Origin: Alphaproteobacteria bacterium
GTDB lineage: Bacteria; Pseudomonadota; Alphaproteobacteria; Ferrovibrionales; Ferrovibrionaceae
Direction of reading: 5' to 3'
DNA: 64,000 nt
Assembly (NCBI GenBank): GCA_017307375.1
Contig: JAFKFH010000023.1
Span: 62,001 to 126,000, forward strand
Of the stretch, positions 54,651 through 63,437 are shown piece by piece. How positions within the stretch are numbered: the stretch's first letter is position 1; each line of letters opens with the position of its first letter. Both the position numbers and the translations under genes were made by a program. The notes beneath the pieces are model-generated. The model was given only the letters and a program-made list of their open reading frames with translations. It made no database searches and had not been told where the DNA came from.

Positions 54651-55807
54651 TGCTCGGCTATTGCCTCAACGTGCATCCGACCCAGACGCTCGCCGAAGTC
54701 GCGGCCGCGCTGCGCGGACCGGTGCGGGTGGTCAAGTCGCGGGTCTCGCCCGATGCGCCGCTCCCCGTCGGGTTGCGCCTGTCGGCCGAGGCCGCGGCCG
54801 ATCCCGTGGCGGCCGCAGCCCTGCTCGGCCGGATCTTCGCCGAGGAGGGCTATCTCGCCTACACGATGAACGGCTTTCCCTATGGCCCGTTCCACGGCAC
54901 GCCGGTCAAGGAAGCGGTCTACGAACCTGACTGGACGACGCCGGAACGCCGCCGCTACACCGCCGATCTCGCCGCCGTCATGGCCGCGCTGGTGCCGGAG
55001 GGCGAGATCGCGACGATCAGCACCGTGCCCGGCGGTTTCGCCCCGAAGGCGCAGGGCCGGGCCGCCGAGATCGCCGACGGACTCCTGCACATGGTCGCCG
55101 ATCTCGTGGCGCTGGAGCGGGCGACCGGCCGCACCGTCGCGCTGGCGCTGGAGCCCGAGCCCTGGTGCCTGCTGGATACCACGGCGGACGCCATCGCCTT
55201 CTTCCGCGACCATCTGTTCACCGACGCCGCGGCCGCACGCCTCGCCGCCAGCGCGGACCTGTCCGTCGCCGCCGCGCGCGATGCCCTGCCCCGTCACCTC
55301 GGCCTCTGCCTCGATGTCTGCCACATGGCCGTCGCCTACGAGGCGCCGGGACCGACCTTGCGGGCATTGGCCGGGGCGGGCGTGCCGATCCATAAGCTGC
55401 AGCTCAGCGCCGCGCTACGCGTCGAGCGGCTGGACGATGCGGCGCGCACCCGGCTTGCCGCCTTCCGGGACGCGATCTACCTGCATCAGGTCGTCGTCCG
55501 GGCGGCCGATGGCACGATGCGCCGCTTTCTCGACCTGCCCGAGGCGCTGGCGGCGCGCGATCTCGACCCGGCCGGCGAATGGCGGGTGCATTTCCACCTG
55601 CCCGTCTTCGCCGCGCCGATACCGCCCCTCGGTTCGACCCGGGACGTGCTGGAACGGGTGCTCGCCCTACACCGCGATCGGCCGATCGCCCGGCATCTCG
55701 AGGTCGAGACCTATACCTGGGACGTGCTGCCCGCCGAATTCCGCCAGCACGACGTGGCCGACGGCATCGCCAAGGAGATCGCATGGGTGTCGCAGGAACT
55801 TTGCTGA
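54650..55807 (+). CDS. eboE: EboE: TIM-barrel metabolite traffic protein
   Basis: The 385-residue protein is a xylose isomerase/AP endonuclease 2-like TIM barrel of the EboE family: YCLNVHPTQTLAEV opening, YTMNGFPYGPFHG, LALEPEPWCLLDT and GLCLDVCHMAVAYE metal-site strands, and VETYTWDVLP near the end. EboE is required, with other Ebo proteins, for scytonemin precursor export in cyanobacteria, but its chemistry is unproven. The start ATG overlaps the eboD stop by one base; eboC starts 25 bases before its stop. Confidence 0.9.
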   Translation: MLGYCLNVHPTQTLAEVAAALRGPVRVVKSRVSPDAPLPVGLRLSAEAAADPVAAAALLGRIFAEEGYLAYTMNGFPYGPFHGTPVKEAVYEPDWTTPERRRYTADLAAVMAALVPEGEIATISTVPGGFAPKAQGRAAEIADGLLHMVADLVALERATGRTVALALEPEPWCLLDTTADAIAFFRDHLFTDAAAARLAASADLSVAAARDALPRHLGLCLDVCHMAVAYEAPGPTLRALAGAGVPIHKLQLSAALRVERLDDAARTRLAAFRDAIYLHQVVVRAADGTMRRFLDLPEALAARDLDPAGEWRVHFHLPVFAAPIPPLGSTRDVLERVLALHRDRPIARHLEVETYTWDVLPAEFRQHDVADGIAKEIAWVSQELC

Positions 55808-56646
55808 TCCGGCCGCGGGCCGCGCTGGTCCTGGGTCGCGTTTCCAACCTGCCGACGGTGGTCAGCAACGCTCTGGCCGGGTTGATCCTGGCGGGGGCGC
55901 CCGCCGAAGGCCTGCCGCTGGTGCTAGCGGCGCTGGTGCCGTTCTATCTCGGCGGCATGTACCTCAACGATGCCTTCGATGCCGAGGTCGACGCCCGCGA
56001 ACGGCCCGGCCGTCCAATCCCGAGCGGCACCGCCACGCGGCAGGCGGTCTTCGCGGCCGGCTTCGTGCTGATGGGGCTGGGTCTTGCCGTGACCGTCGGC
56101 GCCGGGGCCGAGCCGGCGGGACTGGCCCTGTTCGCGGCGATCCTGGTCTACGATGCCGTCCACAAGCACACGGTGCTCGCCCCGGTGATCATGGGGGTGT
56201 GCCGGCTGCTCTGCTATGTCAGCGCGGCGGTGATGCTGTCCGGTCAGCTCGACCGTCCGGCCCTGATCGTCGGTGCGGCAGGATTGTTTGCCCATGTCGT
56301 CGGGCTGACCTACGCGGCGCGGCAGGAAGCCTACGACCGGCTGGAGGCCGCCTGGCCGCTGGCGGTACTGGCGGTGCCGCTGGCCTGGGCCCTGTGGTCG
56401 GCGCAGGACAGCCTGCTTGCCCTGGCGCTGTGTGCCGCCCTGGCCGGGGCGACCGGCTACGGCCTGCGGCTGCTGTTCCGCCGCGCCCCCGGCGACGTGC
56501 CGCGCGCCGTCGGCCTGCTGATCGCCGCCATCCCGCTCTACGATGCGGTACTGATCGCGGCCGCGGGGTCTGCGGCGATGGCGATCGTCGCAGCCCTGTG
56601 CTTTCCCGCCACCCTGGCGCTGCACCGGGTGGTGCCGGGAACCTGA
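55783..56646 (+). CDS. eboC: EboC: UbiA-family prenyltransferase-like membrane protein
   Basis: The 287-residue protein has eight to nine hydrophobic helices and UbiA motifs: NDAFDAEVDARERPGRPIPSG (Asp-rich prenyl-diphosphate site) and YDAVHKHTVLAPVIMGVCR (second motif). UbiA proteins transfer prenyl groups to aromatic or sugar-like acceptors in the membrane; in the ebo system the acceptor is unknown. ATG 55783 follows AAGGAGATCGC and overlaps eboE by 25 bases. It ends nine bases before the convergent eboF gene. Confidence 0.9.
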   Translation: MGVAGTLLIRPRAALVLGRVSNLPTVVSNALAGLILAGAPAEGLPLVLAALVPFYLGGMYLNDAFDAEVDARERPGRPIPSGTATRQAVFAAGFVLMGLGLAVTVGAGAEPAGLALFAAILVYDAVHKHTVLAPVIMGVCRLLCYVSAAVMLSGQLDRPALIVGAAGLFAHVVGLTYAARQEAYDRLEAAWPLAVLAVPLAWALWSAQDSLLALALCAALAGATGYGLRLLFRRAPGDVPRAVGLLIAAIPLYDAVLIAAAGSAAMAIVAALCFPATLALHRVVPGT

Positions 56647-56655
56647 ACCATGGGC

Positions 56656-58038
56656 TCAGCCGAAGACATGGGCCAATGCCAGATCCTTGAACGCGGTCGC
56701 CGCCACCGGCCCGTCGGGCAGCAGATGCGGCGCCGACGAGATCACCAGCGGTCCGGCCGCCGGGTCGCCACCGATACGGCCGTGCGAGCCACGTACGAGG
56801 TGGGTATCGCCGGCGGATATGACATCGAGCAGCCGGCGCTGGCCCAGCGCCCGCACCCCCAGCCGCCACGCCGCGGCGAGCTTGGGCCAGCGCAGCGCCG
56901 GATCGAAGAACAGTTCGACCGGGTCGTAGCCGGGCTTGCGGTGGATTTCGACGGTGCGGGCGAAATCGGGGGCGCAGGCGTCGTCGAGCCAGTAGTGATA
57001 GGCAAACCAGCTGTCCGCGGCGGCCAGGGCGACCAGTTCGCCGCTGCGCGGATGATCGAGGCCGTGGGCGGCCTTCTCGGCCTCGCCCCACACCGCCTCG
57101 ACGCCGTCGAGCTGCCCGAGCAGTGTGCGCGCCGGCGGGACATCGGCGGGGTCGCGGACATAGACATGGGCGACTTGGTGATCGGCCAGGGCGAAGGCGC
57201 GGCTGGCTCCGGGATCGAGCATGTCGCGGCCGAGTTCCCGCCTGACCGCGATCAGCCCGGCGGCGCGCAGCGCCCGGTTGATGAAGACCGCACGGCTGAC
57301 CGGCGTGATGCCGTATTCGGAAACCACGATCACGCGGGCGCCGCGCTGTTCCGCGGCAGCGATCAGGCGGCCGGCCAGCGCATCGACGTCGCGCAGGGAC
57401 GATCGCACGGCCCGATGGCCCTTGTCGGGGCCGAAGCGCTGCAGGTCGTAGTCGAGATGCGGCAGGTAGGTCAGCGTGAGGGTCGGGCCGCGGGTCGCCA
57501 TCACGTGCAGCGTGGCGTCGGTGATCCAGCGGCTGGAGGTGATGTCGGTCATCGGCCCCCAGAACTTGAACAGCGGGAACTGGCCCAGCCGGTCCGTCAG
57601 CTCGTCGCGCAGTTCCATCGGGTGGCTGTAGCAGTCGGGGATCTTGCGGCCGTCGGCCGGATACATCGGCCGCGGCGTCACGCTCCAATCCACCGACGCG
57701 TACATGTTGTACCACCAGAACAGCTTGGCGCAGGTGAAGCCGGGATCACGCCGGCGGCCGGCCTCCCACAGTTTCTCGCCGCCGACCAGATGGTTCGACT
57801 GGCGCCACAGCCAGATCTCGGCCTGGTCGCGGAAGTACCAGCCGTTGGCGACCGCGCCGTGCCCCGATGGCGGCAGGCCGGTGACCAGGGTGGACTGCAC
57901 CGTGCAGGTGACTGCCGGGACGACGGTGGCAAGCGGACGCAAGCCGCCACGACCGGCCAGCGCGGCCAGATGCGGCGTGTCCGGCCCGATCAGATCCGGG
58001 GTCAGCCCGACGACGAGGATGATCAAGGTTGGCTGCAT
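56656..58038 (-). CDS. eboF: EboF: alkaline phosphatase/nucleotide pyrophosphatase-fold protein, inverted
   Basis: The 460-residue protein has the phosphodiesterase/alkaline-phosphatase fold and the EboF sequence pattern: VVGLTPDLIG at the N-terminus, VPAVTCTVQSTLVTG with a possible Thr nucleophile, NGWYFRDQAEIW, FWWYNMY, HLDYDLQRFGPD, VVSEYGITPVS and RGSHGRIGGD. Compared with catalytic nucleotide pyrophosphatases, the first metal Asp (here VVG), the His of the Asp-His pair (LQRFG) and the second Asp-His (SEYG instead of SDHG) are replaced, so ordinary two-zinc catalysis looks unlikely. It is on the opposite strand to the other ebo genes. Confidence 0.88.
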   Translation of the reverse strand: MQPTLIILVVGLTPDLIGPDTPHLAALAGRGGLRPLATVVPAVTCTVQSTLVTGLPPSGHGAVANGWYFRDQAEIWLWRQSNHLVGGEKLWEAGRRRDPGFTCAKLFWWYNMYASVDWSVTPRPMYPADGRKIPDCYSHPMELRDELTDRLGQFPLFKFWGPMTDITSSRWITDATLHVMATRGPTLTLTYLPHLDYDLQRFGPDKGHRAVRSSLRDVDALAGRLIAAAEQRGARVIVVSEYGITPVSRAVFINRALRAAGLIAVRRELGRDMLDPGASRAFALADHQVAHVYVRDPADVPPARTLLGQLDGVEAVWGEAEKAAHGLDHPRSGELVALAAADSWFAYHYWLDDACAPDFARTVEIHRKPGYDPVELFFDPALRWPKLAAAWRLGVRALGQRRLLDVISAGDTHLVRGSHGRIGGDPAAGPLVISSAPHLLPDGPVAATAFKDLALAHVFG

Positions 58039-58082
58039 GCCGCGATTGTCGGTCAGCCGAAAACATCTTACAACTGTCTATT

Positions 58083-58805
58083 ATGAATAATAATCAATCT
58101 ATAGGGGATCTTCTCTACCGATGGATCGACCGGCAGGCCACGGTCGACGGATTGTCCGTCATGCTCGGCGAGATGGCGGCGGGGCCGGACGACGCCCGGC
58201 TCGACCTTGCCTTCGCCCGGTTGCCGCGCCTGGTCGGTCGTGCGCCGCTGACGCTTGCGCCGGCGGACGAGGCCGCCGCCGAAGCGGCAAGGCCGGGCTG
58301 GCGGCCGGCCGGATGGCCGGTCGACGCGGCCGCCCGCATCCTGCTGTTGCTGCATCTGCCGCGGGCGGGCTTCGCCGACCGGTTCCGGCGGCTGCGCCGG
58401 GTGGCGGATACCGCCGAACTGGTCGCCCTGTTTCGCGGCCTGCCGCTCTATCCCGATCCGGAGCGGCTGGAGGACGAGGCCGGCGAAGGCCTGCGCAGCA
58501 ACATGCGACCGGTATTCGAGGCGGTCGCCCATCACAGCCCCTACCCGCGCGAAGTCTTCGGCGAGCACCGCTGGAACCACATGGTGCTCAAGGCCCTGTT
58601 CGTCGACAGCCCGCTCGCTCCGATCCAGGGGCTGGACGAACGGGCGAACCCCGAACTGGCCATGATGCTGCGCGACTACGCCCGCGAGCGCCGCGCCGCG
58701 GGCCGACCGATCTCGCCGGAACTGTGGCGCTGTCTCATTCCCTTCGCGCAGGCGGTCGGCGCGGAAGCGGACGTTGCCCTGGCCGATCTGGAGCGCATCC
58801 CATGA
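58083..58805 (+). CDS. eboA: EboA domain protein
   Basis: The 240-residue protein matches EboA, an all-helical family defined by these clusters: NMRPVFEAVAHHSPYPREVF, RWNHMVLKALFVDSPLAPIQGLD, and ANPELAMMLRDYARERRAAGRPI followed by LWRCLIPF. Its biochemical role is unknown. ATG 58083 lies in an AT-rich segment with no evident ribosome site; ATG 58161 would drop 26 residues. It is divergent from eboF (45 bases between starts), and its TGA overlaps the eboB start. Confidence 0.87.
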   Translation: MNNNQSIGDLLYRWIDRQATVDGLSVMLGEMAAGPDDARLDLAFARLPRLVGRAPLTLAPADEAAAEAARPGWRPAGWPVDAAARILLLLHLPRAGFADRFRRLRRVADTAELVALFRGLPLYPDPERLEDEAGEGLRSNMRPVFEAVAHHSPYPREVFGEHRWNHMVLKALFVDSPLAPIQGLDERANPELAMMLRDYARERRAAGRPISPELWRCLIPFAQAVGAEADVALADLERIP

Positions 58806-59695
58806 TGTTCATCGACCCGCATGCCCACATGATCTCGCGGACGACCGACGACTACGAGGCGATGGCGGCGGCCGGCATCGTCGCGGTGATCGAGCCGGCC
58901 TTCTGGGTCGGCCAGCCGCGCACGCATGTCGCAAGCTATGCCGACTATCTCTCCGCCATTCTCGGTTTCGAGCGCTTTCGCGCCGGGCAGTTCGGGCTGC
59001 GCCACTACTGCACGATCGGGCTCAACTCCAAGGAAGCCAACGACGAGGCGCTGGCCGAGGCGGTGATGGAGATCCTGCCGCGCTTCGCCATCAAGGAAGG
59101 GGTCGTGGCGATCGGCGAGATCGGCTACGACGAGCAGACCGCGCTGGAGGACCGCTATTTCCGCCGCCAGCTGGAACTGGCCCGCGAACTCGACCTGCCC
59201 GTGATGATCCACACGCCGCATCGCGACAAGAAGCGAGGCACCACGCGCTCGATGGATGTATGCGAGGAACATGGCCTCGATCCGTCGCGCGTCGTGGTCG
59301 ATCACAACAACGAGGAGACGGTGGCCGAGGTGCTGCAGCGCGGCTACTGGGCCGCCTTCTCGATCTATCCGTCGACCAAGATGGGCGATGCCAGGATGGT
59401 CGAGATCCTGAAGCGGTACGGCGCCGAGCGCGTCATCGTCAACTCGGCCTGCGACTGGGGAATCTCCGACCCGCTGTCGGTGCCGAAGACAGCCAAGCTG
59501 GCCCTGGCCCAGGGCGTGGCCGCCGAGGACGTGCGCCGGGCCTGCTACGCCAATGCGCTGGCGGCCTTTGCTCCGTCGGGCCAGATCGCCGAGAGCGACT
59601 GGCTGAGCGGCCCGGCGATCGACCAGCGCACGCTGTACGAGGGGAACTCGATCCTGCGCGGCGGCCGCGATGCCCGGGTGACGGCGGCCGAATAG
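58802..59695 (+). CDS. eboB: EboB: TatD-family metal-dependent hydrolase
   Basis: The 297-residue protein is a TatD-like amidohydrolase-fold protein with its metal ligands present: DPHAHM (His7, His9), GEIGYDEQT (Glu), MIHTPHRDK (His), VVDHNNEETV (His) and NSACDWG (Asp). TatD enzymes are phosphodiesterases or exonucleases, but the Ebo branch probably acts on the cluster's small molecule. ATG 58802 overlaps the eboA stop as ATGA. It ends four bases from the convergent epimerase-type gene. Confidence 0.9.
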   Translation: MMFIDPHAHMISRTTDDYEAMAAAGIVAVIEPAFWVGQPRTHVASYADYLSAILGFERFRAGQFGLRHYCTIGLNSKEANDEALAEAVMEILPRFAIKEGVVAIGEIGYDEQTALEDRYFRRQLELARELDLPVMIHTPHRDKKRGTTRSMDVCEEHGLDPSRVVVDHNNEETVAEVLQRGYWAAFSIYPSTKMGDARMVEILKRYGAERVIVNSACDWGISDPLSVPKTAKLALAQGVAAEDVRRACYANALAAFAPSGQIAESDWLSGPAIDQRTLYEGNSILRGGRDARVTAAE

Positions 59696-59699
59696 CGTC

Positions 59700-60722
59700 T
59701 CAGGCCTGCGAACCCCAGCTGTCCGACAGGGCAAAGCCGTCCGGGAACGGATCGCGGTCGTCCAGACGCAGTTGCTCGCGTCCGTAGATCCAGGCCTGAC
59801 CGGTGATCCGCGGCAGGATGGCCGGACGGTCGCCGACGGTGGTCTCGCCGACCACTTCGGCGAGGAATTCCCCGCCGATGATCGAGCGCGAGCGCCGCCC
59901 CTCGCCTGCCCTGATCCGGCCGCGGGCGTGCAGGGTGGCGAGATTGGCCGAACTGCCGGTGCCGCAGGGCGAGCGGTCGACGCGGCCGGGCCTGAGCGTC
60001 GTGCAGGTTCGCACGGCACCGTCGGGTTCCCGGCCGCGGAACATCACATAGGCGATCTCGTCGAGGCCGGGCAATGTCGGATGGCTGACGCGGACCTGCC
60101 GGGCCAGCAGGGCCTTCAACGCGATGCCCGCCTCGGCCAGGTCGCGGGCCTGCGGCGGCGCGATGGCGAGCCCGACCTGCTCGACATCGATGATCGCGTA
60201 GTAGACGCCGCCGAAGGCGATATCCGCCGTGATGCGGCCCCAGCGCGGGGTTTCTACGGCCATATCCAGCGTCTCCACGAAGCAGTCGACATTGTCCAGG
60301 CTGACCGACAGGCAGCGGCCGTCGACGCAGCGGGCGCGGGCCACGATCAGCCCGGCCGGCGTGTCGATGCGGACCGTGGTTTCCGGCTCGACCATCGGCA
60401 CCCGGCCGGTTTCGAGCAGGGCGGTCACGACGCAGATGCAGTTCGACCCCGACATCGGGTGGGCGCGGTCGGCCTGCAGTACGATGAAGCCCGCATCGGC
60501 CTCGGGCCGGCAGGGCGGGACCAGCAGGTTGACCGACATCGCCACATGGGCGCGCGGCTCGGAAGTGACGAAACGGCGCAGGCGGTCGTCGCCGGCATTG
60601 ATTCGATTCATCTTGTCCAGCAGCGTGGCCCCGGGGATCTCGGGCGCACCACCGACGATGACCTTGCCGATTTCGCCCTGGCAATGGACCTGCAGCAGGT
60701 CGAGCGAATGTTCCCAGTTCAT
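59700..60722 (-). CDS. Proline racemase-superfamily protein (4-hydroxyproline epimerase type, Ser/Cys pair)
   Basis: The 340-residue protein is a proline racemase-fold enzyme. Proline racemase and 4-hydroxyproline epimerase use two Cys; here the first site reads MSGSN (Ser91 instead of Cys), and the second is SPCGTG (Cys253). I recall Ser/Cys members assigned as hydroxyproline epimerases and/or 3-hydroxyproline dehydratases. ATG 60722 fits the family N-terminus; the frame runs on upstream. It overlaps the aldehyde dehydrogenase stop (ATGA). Given its neighbours, it most likely converts trans-4-hydroxy-L-proline to cis-4-hydroxy-D-proline. Confidence 0.87.
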   Translation of the reverse strand: MNWEHSLDLLQVHCQGEIGKVIVGGAPEIPGATLLDKMNRINAGDDRLRRFVTSEPRAHVAMSVNLLVPPCRPEADAGFIVLQADRAHPMSGSNCICVVTALLETGRVPMVEPETTVRIDTPAGLIVARARCVDGRCLSVSLDNVDCFVETLDMAVETPRWGRITADIAFGGVYYAIIDVEQVGLAIAPPQARDLAEAGIALKALLARQVRVSHPTLPGLDEIAYVMFRGREPDGAVRTCTTLRPGRVDRSPCGTGSSANLATLHARGRIRAGEGRRSRSIIGGEFLAEVVGETTVGDRPAILPRITGQAWIYGREQLRLDDRDPFPDGFALSDSWGSQA

Positions 60723-62194
60723 TTGATGTACCAGCCCCAGGGATCGTCGCTGACGTAGCGTGTGATCTGCTTGGTTTCCAGATAGTTGTCGAGGCCCCAG
60801 CGTCCGAGTTCGCGGCCGATGCCGGATTGCTTGTAGCCGCCCCAGGGCGCCTCGGTGAAGGTCGGCTGCGAACAGTTGATCCAGACGATGCCGGCGCGAA
60901 GCGCCGCCGCTACCCGCTCGGCCCGGTCGAGGTCGGCCGACATGACCGCGGCCGCGAGGCCGTAGCACGACGCATTGGCAAGGCGCACGCCTTCGGCCTC
61001 GTCGGCGAATCGCCGCAGGCAGACGACGGGGCCGAAGATTTCCTCGCGCCAGGCCGCGCTGTCCAGCGGCACGTCGGTCAGCACCGTCGGCTCGACGAAG
61101 TAGCCGCGCGGGAGGCCGGCGGGCACACCGCCACCGGTCGCGACGGTTGCCCCGTCGGCGCGGGCGCGGGCAACCGCCGCCAGCACCTTGGTCCGCTGGG
61201 CATCGGAAACCAGGGGGCCGAGCAGTACGCCGGCATCGAGCCCGTTGCCGATCCGGATCCGGCGCGCCTCGGCCACCAGCCTTTCCACCAGGCGGTCATG
61301 GATCGCCCCATGCACCAGCACCCGCGACGTGGCCGAGCAGACCTGGCCCTGGTTCCAGAAGATGCCGAACATGATCCATTCGACAGCCTTCTCGATATCG
61401 GCATCGTCGAACACCAGGAATGGCGACTTGCCGCCGAGTTCGAGGCTGATCTTCTTGATGTCGCGCGCGGCGGCTGCCATCACCTTGGCACCGGTCGGCA
61501 CCGAGCCGGTGAAGGCGAGCTTGTCGACGGCCGGGTGATCGCAGAGCGGCTGGCCGGCGTCGGTGCCGGTGCCGGTGACGATGTTCAGCACCCCGGCCGG
61601 CAGCCCCGCCGCCTCGGCGATCACGCCGAGTTCCAGCGCGGTCAGCGGCGTCAGCTCGGACGGCTTGAGGATCATGGTGCAGCCGGCTGCCAGCGCGGGG
61701 GCGACTTTCCAGGCCGCCATCAGCAGCGGGTAGTTCCAGGGAATCACGGCACCGGCGACGCCAAGCGGTTCGCGTACCGCCCGGGCAACGAAACGCGGAT
61801 CGGGCAGCGCGATCTGCTCGGGGCCAGCCCCATCCATCGCCTCGGCGAGGCCCGCGTAGAACTCGAAGCAGCCGGCAGCATCGCCCACGTCCCATTCCGC
61901 CTCCGGCAGCGGCTTGCCATTGTCGAGAACTTCGAGACGGGCAAGCTCGACCAGACGGGCGCGGATACCGGCGGCGATCGCCCGCAGGGCCTGGCCACGC
62001 TCGGCGCCGCCGGCGCGCCGCCAGGGACCATCGTCGAAGGCGCGGCGGGCGGCCGCCACCGCCGCATCGATGTCTTCCGCCGTGCCGGCCGGCGCCTGGT
62101 GAATGACCGCCTCGGTCGCCGGGTCGATCACCGCAAGGCTGCCGCCGCGCTTCGGCGCGACCCAGCGGCCGTCGATGAAAAGCCTGTCGCGCAT
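60719..62194 (-). CDS. Aldehyde dehydrogenase, probably 2-oxoglutarate semialdehyde dehydrogenase
   Basis: The 491-residue protein has the full NAD(P)-aldehyde dehydrogenase set: VIPWNYPLLMAAWKVAPALAAG, FTGSVPTGAKVMAA, catalytic Glu in LELGGKSP, catalytic Cys in NQGQVCSATSRVLV and EEIFGPVVCL. In the hydroxyproline pathway the last step oxidises 2-oxoglutarate semialdehyde (2,5-dioxopentanoate) to 2-oxoglutarate; the neighbouring epimerase, oxidase and DapA-type genes make this the likely role. It lies 10 bases after the flavoprotein gene and overlaps the epimerase-type gene. Confidence 0.92.
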   Translation of the reverse strand: MRDRLFIDGRWVAPKRGGSLAVIDPATEAVIHQAPAGTAEDIDAAVAAARRAFDDGPWRRAGGAERGQALRAIAAGIRARLVELARLEVLDNGKPLPEAEWDVGDAAGCFEFYAGLAEAMDGAGPEQIALPDPRFVARAVREPLGVAGAVIPWNYPLLMAAWKVAPALAAGCTMILKPSELTPLTALELGVIAEAAGLPAGVLNIVTGTGTDAGQPLCDHPAVDKLAFTGSVPTGAKVMAAAARDIKKISLELGGKSPFLVFDDADIEKAVEWIMFGIFWNQGQVCSATSRVLVHGAIHDRLVERLVAEARRIRIGNGLDAGVLLGPLVSDAQRTKVLAAVARARADGATVATGGGVPAGLPRGYFVEPTVLTDVPLDSAAWREEIFGPVVCLRRFADEAEGVRLANASCYGLAAAVMSADLDRAERVAAALRAGIVWINCSQPTFTEAPWGGYKQSGIGRELGRWGLDNYLETKQITRYVSDDPWGWYIK

Positions 62195-62204
62195 GGCGCC
62201 CTCC

Positions 62205-63437
62205 TCAGAAGCGGTCGATGCGATAGGGTGTCATGTCGAGCGGCGGGGCCACACCGGTGACGAGATCGCCGATCAGCCGCGCCGTGGTCGCGGCCTGGGT
62301 GAGGCCGAGATGGCCGTGCCCGGTGGCGTAATAGACGCCGCGCGTCGTCGTCGACGGGCCGATGATCGGCACGGTATCGGGCAGGGCCGGCCGGTGCCCC
62401 ATCCATTCCGACGTGTCGCGCGCCTGCAGCCCCGGCAGCGCGACGCGGGCGCGGTCGACCAGCGCCCGGGCGCGGCGGTAGTCCGGCGGGGCGTCGAGGC
62501 CCGCCATCTCGACGGTGCCGCCGACGCGGATGCCACCGGCGGTCGGCGTGACCATGAAGGCGCGGGCCGGCCAGATCAGCGAATGCCGCAGGGCGATGCC
62601 CGGTGCCATGATCTGGGTGTGGTAGCCCCGCTCGGTCTCCAGCGGGATCGGCTCGCCCAGCATGCGGGCCAGCGCCCCGGTATGGGCGCCGCCGCACAGG
62701 ATCGCCGCGGTCGCCCCGATCTGCCGGCCATCGGCCAGGCGCAGCGCCGTCAGCCCGTCGTCGCGGTCGAATCCGACGACATCGCCGGTCGCAAACCTGC
62801 CGCCCATGGCTTCGAAACGCTCGACCAGCGCCACCACCAGCCGATGGGGGTCGCGCACCGACCGGTTCCGGGGGAACAGCACCGCGCGCCGGATGCCGGC
62901 CGAGATCTCCGGTTCCAGCGCCCGCAGCCGATCGGGTCCCAGCACCTCGTGCGGCAGGGCGAAACGTTCGAGCAGCGCAAGATGATCGCGATCGGCTGTG
63001 AACTCCCGGTCGTCGGCATAGAGGCTCAGGCACCCTTCGGCCGACAGCATGTCGCCCAGCCCTGCCGCGTCGAGCAGCGGCAGCAGATCGTCATAGACCC
63101 GGCCGCAGAGCGCGGCGCCGGCCGCTTCCAGGGCGCGTACCCGTGCCGGCGTCCCGGCCATCAGGAAACGGAGGAACCAGGGCATCGCCTCGAGCAGGTA
63201 ACCCGGCCGCACCCGTACCGGGCCCTCGGGATCGAACAGCCAGCCAGGAATCCGTGCCCAGATGCCCGGCCGCGACGACGGCAGGAATTCGGTGACCGCG
63301 ATGCTGGCCATGTTGCCGTAGGAAGCGCCGCGGCCAGGCGCGCCCCGGTCGATCAGCAGGACGTCGCGGCCGCGGCGCCGCAGCTCGAAGGCGATCGCCG
63401 CCCCGATGATGCCGGCGCCGACGACCGCGACGGTCAT
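62205..63437 (-). CDS. FAD-dependent D-amino acid oxidoreductase, probably D-hydroxyproline oxidase
   Basis: The 410-residue protein has a DadA-like glycine/D-amino acid oxidase fold: FAD motif VGAGIIGAAIAFELRRRG at the start, ASYGNMASI, and ATGHGHLGLTQA near the C-terminus. In hydroxyproline catabolism this class oxidises cis-4-hydroxy-D-proline to 1-pyrroline-4-hydroxy-2-carboxylate. The frame is open upstream to 63986, but ATG 63437 overlaps the preceding stop as ATGA and starts the Rossmann strand. Confidence 0.9.
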   Translation of the reverse strand: MTVAVVGAGIIGAAIAFELRRRGRDVLLIDRGAPGRGASYGNMASIAVTEFLPSSRPGIWARIPGWLFDPEGPVRVRPGYLLEAMPWFLRFLMAGTPARVRALEAAGAALCGRVYDDLLPLLDAAGLGDMLSAEGCLSLYADDREFTADRDHLALLERFALPHEVLGPDRLRALEPEISAGIRRAVLFPRNRSVRDPHRLVVALVERFEAMGGRFATGDVVGFDRDDGLTALRLADGRQIGATAAILCGGAHTGALARMLGEPIPLETERGYHTQIMAPGIALRHSLIWPARAFMVTPTAGGIRVGGTVEMAGLDAPPDYRRARALVDRARVALPGLQARDTSEWMGHRPALPDTVPIIGPSTTTRGVYYATGHGHLGLTQAATTARLIGDLVTGVAPPLDMTPYRIDRF

